DNA from: Magnolia sinica
Lineage: Eukaryota; Streptophyta; Magnoliopsida; Magnoliales; Magnoliaceae
Assembly (NCBI RefSeq): GCF_029962835.1
Contig: NC_080577.1
Span: forward strand, 30,114,501 to 30,178,500
Length of the DNA stretch: 64,000 nt
Direction: 5' to 3'
The notes under the pieces are model-generated. The model was given only the letters and a program-made list of their open reading frames with translations. It did no database searches and was not told where the DNA came from. A program made the translations under genes and the position numbers. Shown here one piece after another: positions 56,152 to 64,000 of the stretch. The stretch's first letter is position 1. Each line of letters opens with the position of its first letter.

Positions 56152-58720
56152 ACAAATAAGTCATATCTTACGCTCAGACCAACCTTCTATGTTGAGGTTA
56201 TCCATGATCAAATTCAATTGGTGGAACAATTCTTTCTAGGGTGTCCATGTGAAAAACTTCTTATCCAATCTAATCATCTTCCAGACCTTGCGAACACCTT
56301 TAAAGTCTTAAGATCTTAGGTGAGACCCATGAAAGGATGGTAGGAATGGTACAACTGTGTATCTGAACAACATGATGATACATGGAAACAGGTTGACATC
56401 TACGAAAGCATCAATCTTTCTCTACACGAATATATAACAAACACTTCCATTCTTATTGCAGCTTCAACATTTTGGAGTTGATCGACCAACACCTTTCATT
56501 TTGGATGTGGTCCCATGAGTCTAACGATCATGAATATTTGCACTTTCACTCTTCTTCTCCCTTTCGGTGATCCAATCTATCATAGCTTCACCCAGAATGA
56601 TGACCACTAATTCATCCTTCCAGACAAGAATGGTAAAGCTTATTCCAACTTTATACAAATTTGGCAAAAAACCCACGCCACCGTTGATGATCAGTAGCAC
56701 GTGACACTTTTATTGATGTGGATTTGCAGTTACTTACTCTTTGTGAATGTTGTACAAATCACAAAAGAGTATGTCCATCTAGCTAAGGCACTAGCCCAAG
56801 GACGACAGCTAGCTCTGACCATGTTCATGCTCAGCTATTTGTATCGTAACATGTATGAAGCAACCACCAAATGCTTTTACCACAACGGAGGGCTTCAATG
56901 GCCTTTTCAAATGTGACTTTATAAATATTTTTGCTCTTCTTTTGTAAATCGTATTACTCATTCCAATTCTTATACTTCATTTGGCTAGCGCGACATCTTT
57001 TACCATAAGTCTAGTACTCATTCATTTGCAGACTATATGAACTTCTTCTTCTCTCTTGGCCCAAATAAACCCAGTTGTTATTTTTGTCCTTTTAACAATA
57101 AAGAATTCAGTCCGGATTGGTTCATAGAGGAATATGAGACAACCAACATTGGGATGGTTGAGCTCAAAGACGAAGCTTGGGAGGGTTATCTCATATGCAG
57201 AGATCTCCCCTATGACAGCACTGTGGAGCCATGTGTTAATGTTAAAGCTGGGGTTGAATGATCCCAACCATCATTTCAATCATTATATGAAACCTACCAG
57301 AACTAATCCACCCACTTTTCCTACCTGTGCTAGCCCTCTTACAATAGCTATCAACGACCTTACCAAAATTCAATCAATGATCAACCAATACTCCACTCTT
57401 ACTGTTTGATAGAACTTAGGTAAACATTTTCTCTTTGTTTTCTATTTGTTTACTTTATTTACTTTGTTTCTTCTTACATATTTCATTTATGCAATTACAA
57501 GGGAAATTTTGGTTGCTGAAAAAAAAATCGTATCTACAGTACCACAACCTCAACAACCTGAAAGAGACACTGTTGCTATTGTAGCCGACAAGACTACAAT
57601 GGAAGAACTCAATGTCTCTGATTCTGACGTGAATATGACTGATGGACCTTAACCTGATGATCAACCTCAAGGGAGCACGAAAATTGTCTAATTGGTGGAA
57701 CCTTTCGGTGTTTCCATCCATTTTGAGGTCCCATAGATCGCTCTCGATCAACAAGATGATGAACCCATTGTGTTGACGCCACAAAGTTCTCAAAAAACTG
57801 TGTCTTCTCATTTCACTTCTGCAACGACCAATCACTCTATGCCATTCTTGGGACCTACTGAACAAATTTTCCCCAAAAAAACTACCAGGCAACGTGTACT
57901 AATTTCGGACAAAGAAGAAGAAGTAGTCTGACCATCTACAACTTCTCCTAGATGAGCAGCAACTACTGAAGCTCTTATGATCGATGACATTGTTGTTTCA
58001 TTACCTCCTCCGCCAATTGAAATGTTAACAATTCCTCCTCAGGCAACCAAGAAAATATTTCCTATTAAAGAAGTACTCTCTTCCCTCAGCCAAGCTCTCG
58101 ATAGTGACATCACTGTAGCCAAGTCCCCATAGCCTTCATCAGAACTTCAATAACTCTAAGATGAATTACGAGCTCTTATATGCTCAAGGGATGTTGAAAT
58201 CATCTCCATATGGTCGGTCGAGAGGCTTGCACTTCTCATTCATCTCTATTAAGTGCTTTCTTGCTTGGATGAACCCTCTTTGATAAAATGATTGCACTTC
58301 ATGAATCCTTGGACTTCATGTAAGAGTATCATGATATCAACACTAATGTCAATAGGATCCAGACTGAGCATTTGACTGGAACCCTTGATGTGATCGAGGT
58401 CACTGCTACTGGAGCAACACTCTTTATTACACATGCCAAATTGAAAGATTCTGATGTGGAAATGACCAATTTTGCTACTCAAATCGTAGTATTGGAGGAA
58501 AAACTAGAGGCATTAAAGAATCTCCATGAGGAATTGGTAAATATTAAGAAAAAAAAAGAAGACGAGGTCAGCTCGTTGGTCACCTTTGTCTAAGACAAAA
58601 TTTCTTCTAACGGCTAGGCAAGTTGTGTGGCCTTTAAGACTCAAGCAGCTCTTGATCGAAAGGAAGCTAGGTGGGCAAAAATACTAGAGAAATGGTTGTG
58701 ATTTCTTCATTTGATTTTTA

Positions 58721-59109
58721 ATTCTTGTGTCATCTTGTTTAACAATTTGAATTTATGGAATCGGCCTGAGTGCCATGTTCCTCTCGATCGTTTTTCTTTA
58801 CTTAAAATTTTTTCCTTTTCTCTACTTCACTTGCACCTCAGAGTGTAACTACCATGATGATGTGGCACAAAAATGAGGAGTCGTGCGATGTTTACTTAGC
58901 CAAAATAAATGCCACTATGGTTGCACGTCCTAACTTCCTTGAAAGGTGGTATGACACCTTGCATTTCATTACTATATGTAATCTCTGCCAAGATGCAATG
59001 AATGTGGGAATGATCCCTGACCTTTGATGCTTATTTAAACAAACTTCTCATTTCACTTCCGGATTTCCTTTGCAACAAAACCTTTATTTCTTCTAAGTCT
59101 TGGCCTATC
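58721..59109. other. Spacer between two decayed ORFs
   Basis: Frame fragments such as SVTTMMMWHKNEESCD near 58850-58890 suggest degraded coding sequence, but nothing can be assigned. Confidence 0.4.
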
Positions 59110-59800
59110 ATGTCTTCTTCCATCATCCTTCCTCCTCTTGCTTGGGCTAAGAGTTTCCTAAAGGAAATCCTTACTCATTATCTCGAGGAATTCACTCAAT
59201 CCGACATCCTGTATGACATTTATCCATTCGTCCATGACCACTCAGAGTTCGCATCAAATGATGAATATCTAAAGGAACTCCTGGAGGTTCTGAAGAAACT
59301 CTAGTGCCTAGGATACATCTTCATGGTTGAATTTGAAGTTAAAAAACTCACCGGCCTAGCAAAAGAGAAAGTCACTATCCATGCAGAGGTCTGCATCATC
59401 TTTGATATTTATGAGGCAACATGGAACAATCATCTCCACTAGAATCGCCAACACCATTTCAATAAGATGCTATTGGGAATGCTTCAAGCCCAGCATAAAA
59501 TACTGGACAAAGATATCAAAGAGACAGACCACCTCTACCCTTGGAGGTATTGATCTAACTCCTAAGAGCTTATAGCCTTCGTTGACTCCCAGATTTATGT
59601 TTTCCAAGCTTGATCGTAAAAGAGCAACACTCGAAAGAAAGAAGTTAAGACTAATGCCATTAGCTTCAACCATCACATAGACACAATCATGTGTTATCTC
59701 GATTGCGCCGTGACCAAAGGAGAATCTTAGAAGAATCAGAAAAGACAGGCCGAAGAGACCAAAGAGTGTACGCACAAGGATTAGGAGAAAATTAGGGTGG
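59110..59800 (+). pseudogene. Decayed ORF of unknown family
   Basis: The frame from ATG 59110 reads SSSIILPPLAWAKSFLKEI and stays in one frame past TAG stops at 59302 and 59437 (GYIFMVEFEVKKLTGLAKEK, ILDKDIKETDHLYPWR) to a TGA at 59551. The continuation has other stops. The composition is helical and charged, possibly coiled coil. It may be the 3' end of the PMD gene or a separate gene; I do not recognise the family. The poly(A) signal at 59909 follows in the same orientation. Confidence 0.45.
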
Positions 59801-59908
59801 TGTATGCCTAAAATGTCATCTCGGTCGAGCCTTTGTTTTTATTTCTCTTTTTGTTGCATTTTTTTATAACTGGCTAGGGGCCTTTTTATGTTTTCATTTT
59901 CCTACATT

Positions 59909-59914
59909 AATAAA
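59909..59914 (+). terminator. Poly(A) signal
   Basis: AATAAA, with T-rich DNA on both sides, about 110 bp after the decayed ORF and in its orientation. Confidence 0.5.
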
Positions 59915-60125
59915 ATATTTCTTTCTTTTCCATACTTTTTCCTTCTCGACCATGTTTAATTTCAATCTCTGCCTATGGTTAGCGGTAGGGATTTATTAAT
60001 ATTAACAAATACTTACTTGGCCTGGCTTCGCATTACTTCCCACAAACTAGTATAATAGGCCTTTAAAAAAATTTCATTAATCAGAGCTTTCACGACCCTT
60101 TCCTGCATGTCGTGAAAAATCTAAG

Positions 60126-60978
60126 ATCCTCGTCAAAGAACTCAGACAACTGCGGACGGTCCATCGAGGTAATCCCATACCTCGTCAACATTTTTATTAA
60201 TGAATTCTCCATTACACATTGTCTCGACCATTTGGCGCATGGAAGATGTCAGTCCATCGTAGAAAAAATTTGTAATGCGTCACGTTTCAAAACCATGTTG
60301 TGGGCATGAACTGACCAAATCCTTGAACCTTTCCCAACATTAGTAAAATGTTTCATCCTCCTTTTGGGTGAAGTTCATGATTGCTTTTCTAAGGGTAATC
60401 GTTTTATGATGTGGAAAAAATTTCTTTATAAATTTCCTTTGCATGTCATTCCATGTGCTAATGGATCTAGGACACAGTGAATGTAACCACGTCTTAGCCT
60501 TCTCCTTTAAGGAAAAAGGAAAGAGTCTCAGCCTGACTGTGTCCTCAGACACATTTTGAAAATATAAAGTGGTTATGATCTCATCAAACTCTTTCAAATG
60601 TAGATATGATTCTTCAGATTCGAGCCAATGGAACTTAGGAAGGAGTTGGATAACCCCTGGCTTGATGTCCATATGTCTTGTATTTTCAGGAAAAATCATG
60701 CATGAGGGCGTACTCACCCCCGCTGGTTGTAAATAATCTCGTAAAGTACGAGGCGGGGGTGCTTGATGCACCTCATTCTCATCTTGAATGTCCTCCACCC
60801 TAGGTTGAGGTAGAAGAGGTTGGTTTTCAGCCATTACTTCAATTAACTCAGGGGATTTCGAGTGGTGTCTAGTTCTGTGATGGATAGTTAACCCCTCAAC
60901 CAATCCTCCTTCAGTCAAGAGATGTCGAGTGTTGTCACGGGCCCACTTGGGCATGAAACACTCGCAGCTCTCAATCAA
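60126..60978 (-). pseudogene. gag: Athila-like gag, minus strand, broken
   Basis: A 212-codon frame begins at ATG 60978 and ends at TAG 60340. Landmarks: PRTLRDYLQPAGVSTPSCM, DIKPGVIQLLPKFHWL, EESYLHLKEFDEIITTLY, VRLRLFPFSLKEKAKTWL and WNDMQRKFIKKFFPHHKT, the capsid core of Athila-lineage Ty3/gypsy. The text continues in the same frame after the stop (CWERFKDLVSSCPQHGF, FFYDGLTSSMRQMVETMC) to about 60126 with two more stops. No protease or pol follows to the left, so the element is truncated here. Confidence 0.9.
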
Positions 60979-61650
60979 ATTCGAAACTTAATCCTAAGAA
61001 AGAAAATCTAGAAAGAAAGAGAGGGTTGGAAAGAAGTTACCAAATTGGAGTCCCTAAGTTAAAAACCTGCAAAAGAAAACAAAACAAGTCAGTTTCTAAA
61101 GAGAAGGTCTAAAATTAGAAAATCCTTAAAAAGAAATATAGAAGTAAACTAATTTCTAAAAGAAGAAATTCCTAAAAGAAAGTGAAAATTTCTAAAAATA
61201 AATTAGGAAAGTCCTAAACTAGAAAGTAAGTTACTAAAAGGGATCTGAAAAATAGAAAGTAGAGAAAGAGCTTACTGAATTAGAAATTTCTATCTTAAAA
61301 GCCTACAAAATAGGAAAGTTACTTTCTAAACAAAAATTCTACAAGTAAAAAATTTCTAAAAATAAAGTAGGAAACAAAGTTAGATTTTAAAAGAGTCAGA
61401 ATTAGAAAGAATTTCTAAAAAGGGAAATAACTAACCAAGTTTCTAAAAAAAAAAAACTATTTTCTAAAAATAGAAAAAGTAGAGGAATTAGAAAAGGATT
61501 ACCAATTTAGAAGTTTATGTCAGGATCCTACAAAATAGGAAACAAGTTAGTTCTAAAAATCAAATAGAAATAAAAATCTAAAACTAAAGTTAGAAAAATC
61601 CTAATCTCAAACTAATTCTAAAACTAATTAATTTCAAAGAATCGTAACCC
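60979..61650 (-). other. 5' leader of Athila-like element
   Basis: A-rich leader between the primer site and gag with many near-repeats of TTTCTAAAA and GAAATTAG-like strings. No ORF. A long A/G-rich untranslated leader before gag is usual for Athila elements. Confidence 0.7.
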
Positions 61651-61672
61651 TCAATCCTCGGCAACGGCGCCA
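61651..61672 (-). other. Primer-binding site of Athila-like element (tRNA-Asp type)
   Basis: Read on the minus strand, TGGCGCCGTTGCCGAGGATT lies seven bases after the LTR end. The family standard TGGCGCCGTTGCCGGGG is complementary to the tRNA-Asp 3' end; here one G is changed to A. Confidence 0.85.
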
Positions 61673-61678
61673 AAAACT

Positions 61679-64000
61679 TGTTCACTCCCCAAGTATAGGG
61701 TTGTGATGCAGTAATAAACTCGGTGAGACCGAGGTCGAATCCCAAGGGACTGAAACTTGTACGTAATTTGAAACTAAGTAGAACTAGGACTAGACTAAGA
61801 TGAAATCTAAATTGACTGTAATTTGAGAAAATAATGGTGAAATAGGAAACTAAAATTATAGAATTCAGGGAAAGAAAACTAGGGATTTAGAGGTTCTACT
61901 TGTAGAGATCAGGGAGATCTTATGCCTGTATCAAAAACTCAACTGAACTCAGAGTCCATCTTTATCCGGTTGAAAGGTGTAACCATGAAAATTAAACTGA
62001 ACTTCCTTTAATTTAGTTTTAAAGAGATGAAAGGTATATGAATTAGAATGGATTCCATCACCAAACCATGCCCAGGAGACAAAGTAAATAACAGAATTAA
62101 ACTAATTACCAACCAATCAATCAATGTATGAAGGTTAGGAAAGGTACCGTCATCCGACCATGCCTAGGAGACGATGGTGGACAAAAGGACTTCCTGACAT
62201 CATAAACATAAAAAGGAAGGAACATGCTCAAAGCTATCGCAGACCCATTGTAATTTTAGTCACAACAGACCATTAAAAACTAAAAACATTCCCACAATCA
62301 GACAAATATCAAGTTCAATTCAATGTAAATAAAAAGCATAAGCACAGAGTTCTTCCCATCACACTACAAGCTTCACCTCTTAGCCCTAGCTAAGAGGTTT
62401 AGCCGACCATGATTAGGCTAATTCTCAACAATCATATGAAAGAAAACATGAAAAAATCTCTAAAACAAACTCTCTTTGCAGACGTCCAGCCCCAAGCCTT
62501 CGATCCCTGCCAATTGAATGCCTCTCTCCCTCACTCTCTCTTCTTTTTATAGTTTGCTAGGAGTGGTGGAGAGGCCTGGCTAGAGTCGGTTGTATGCACA
62601 GCAACCGACTTTGAAACTCCTTACGCAGTGAAAAACGCAACTGACTTGCGTTTGAATGGTGTTTACGGTGGATACATGGCCTGTCTTTGGGATCTGACTT
62701 CATGGTGTGGTTAAAGATCCCATTCTCCATCATTTGAATGGTCTGGATCATTGATCCGATTGTGATTGAGATCAAATAAGAGCCCACGGAAGACGGCAGC
62801 GCCCGGGCTCTGCGTTGACGCACGACCTGCGCAAGACCTGCGCTGGGATGATGGTGGGGTCCATTTCTTGGTGTTTCTTGCAAGATCAGATCCGTTCATT
62901 GGATTGTACACAGAAAACCGGTCGAACTTGACCATTTTTCGTCTGTTTTGGTGTGGCCCACCTGAGCTTTTTAGACCGCCGTCCGAATTGCGTTTGAACG
63001 ATGAAAAACTGATGATGCAGCTCTCTTCAAATTCGCTCTCCTAGGTCTACATTAGCTGGGTCGTTGGAGTCTACTGAACGGTCCAGATCATCGAACCGAT
63101 CCTGGCCACGAATGCAAAACGGCCCAGATCTTTCGGTCACGTGCGAACAGAGCTTTCGCACTTCTTGCGCTGTGATGATGGTGGGCCCCAATTAGCTATT
63201 GTTTTGAGAAATCCACTCCGTCCATTATGATCCTCTCGAAAATCCATTAGGGAATGGATGGTTTTGGATTGATTTATGCGAGGCCCACAGGAGTTTTCTC
63301 ACTGCCGTCCATCTTCCATTTTGACGGTTGAAATATGATATACGCTATCTCCTAAAATTTCGTTACCTAGGCTTTGGTAATAAGGCCTTTGAAATCCTAA
63401 TGGACGGTCCGGATCTTCTAATTACATGATGAGTGGGGCCCACTAAGCAAACCCAATGCCGGACAGCGTTAATGCTGTTGCGTTTGGAAAATTTTGAGTT
63501 TTTTGTCGGTCAGCGCCCGCTGACCGACTTTGAGTGCATGGGTGCACGGCTGGTGCACGTGCACACTGTGCACATGCAATGCACATGTGGGGTCCGTCAT
63601 GGTGTATGTACAAAATCTCCTCCGTCCATTTGGTTCTTCATATAATTTAAGGTGTTGAGAACGAAGATGAGGTATATCCAGAGATCATGTGGGCCCCAGA
63701 TTGATGATCTGTGGGATGATTTATCCATTGGGCCACTTCCACAGGGCTCCGGGGGCTGAAATTCGACCTGTATAGTTAATTTATGGCCCCCATCCTATGT
63801 ATGAAGTTTCGAGTCAATCGGATGGTGGGAACCCTGTGATCTTGTATTCTGGACATTTTTCAAGCCTGTTTGAAGTGAGTGGCTGGAATCTCTCTGATCT
63901 CTAGTATGTGAATCCTCAATCTTGGTCATGACATCCCGTCCAATGCCTTGGTGATGCCTGAGCGTTAAATTCATACTTTTAACATCCTTTCCAATCCACG
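61679..64000 (-). mobile_element. LTR of Athila-like element (outer end uncertain)
   Basis: On the plus strand it opens TGTTCACTCCCCAAGTATAG, the complement of an Athila LTR 3' end. A TATA box lies at 62545-62551 on the minus strand. The outer TG terminus was not found before the window ends. The stretch from about 62840 carries the common dispersed repeat (GATGGTGGGGTCCATT, GATGGTGGGCCCC), so either the LTR includes such repeats or it ends before them. Confidence 0.55.
62545..62551 (-). promoter_or_regulatory. TATA box in Athila-like LTR
   Basis: Minus-strand TATAAAA followed by a GA-rich leader (GAAGAGAGAGTGAGGGAG). About 870 bp from the LTR 3' end, the expected promoter for gag. Confidence 0.5.

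Larger units (their letters stand above)
52548..58720 (+). pseudogene. Plant mobile domain (PMD) gene, decayed and interrupted
   Basis: A relative of plant mobile domain proteins (Pfam PF10536; MAIN/MAIL-type and transposon-derived members). The start is proposed at ATG 52548 (AASSSSSSATFHQEDF). The gene is interrupted at 52669-56151 by an LTR element. From 56152 one frame reads to 57261: FWS-stop-STNTFHFGCGPMSLTI near 56460-56530 is the hallmark core, then HVTLLLMWICSYLLFVN, YVHLAKALAQGRQLAL and YLYRNMYEATTK, then GGLQWPFQM near 56886. A frameshift near 57255 follows, then a likely 82-bp intron (57420-57501) and a Pro/Ser-rich segment. The end is a coiled coil (VVLEEKLEALKNLHEELV, KKEDEVSSLV) to AARWAKILEKW near 58670-58695. 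At least six in-frame stops, several at expected Trp positions (TGG to TAG/TGA). Confidence 0.8.

Noticed and set aside
1..64000. tRNA, rRNA or small structured RNA genes
   Set aside because: No cloverleaf with GGTTCGAATCC-type boxes in the right spacing was noticed; only primer-site strings complementary to tRNA ends.

Overview
This window is repeat-dense nuclear DNA of a flowering plant. The evidence is nested LTR retrotransposons of plant lineages (Ty3/gypsy Tat-like and Athila-like, Ty1/copia, chromovirus-type solo LTRs), hAT- and Mutator-like DNA transposons, and a plant-only gene family (plant mobile domain). Dozens of dispersed short repeats carry GTGGGCCCACC and ATGATGTATG. That repeat style recalls magnoliid trees, but this is an impression and not a demonstrated assignment. 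I see no prokaryotic genes, rRNA, tRNA or CRISPR, and only one ORF that looks like an intact host gene.

Layout. 1-3268 and 17575-21661 are two copies of one composite: an LTR-like block (TGTAGACAC...GTGTCTACA), a 21-bp minisatellite readable as heptapeptides on both strands, and about 2-2.5 kb of non-coding DNA. Between them lies a complete but decayed 11-kb Tat-like Ty3/gypsy element (4000-14983). It has paired LTRs, primer-binding site, gag-protease-RT-RNase H-integrase remnants, an extra antisense gene with its own candidate TATA box, and a polypurine tract. 22-28 kb is a field of palindromic (foldback) elements, one of them split by a 2.3-kb hAT-like element with an 8-bp target duplication. 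28454-29050 (minus) is a small membrane-protein ORF, the best host-gene candidate.

30947-43637 is a degenerate Ty1/copia element used as a landing site by three later insertions: two chromovirus-type solo LTRs (2.9 and 3.4 kb) and a 0.8-kb hAT-like non-autonomous element. Each retains a target-site duplication that reconnects the copia reading frame. 44-50 kb is another cluster of foldback elements, one with a perfect 9-bp duplication that points to the Mutator superfamily.

52548-58720 is a decayed plant mobile domain (PMD) gene, interrupted near its N-terminus by a 3.5-kb gag-only LTR element (52669-56151). A second decayed ORF and a poly(A) signal follow. 60126 to the right edge is an Athila-like element on the minus strand: LTR, tRNA-Asp-type primer site, leader and gag, without pol.

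The genes do not form a pathway. They record successive insertions and decay. The parts most worth following are the antisense accessory gene inside the Tat-like element, the PMD pseudogene with its nested gag-only element, and the duplicated LTR-minisatellite unit. Coordinates and identities were judged by eye.
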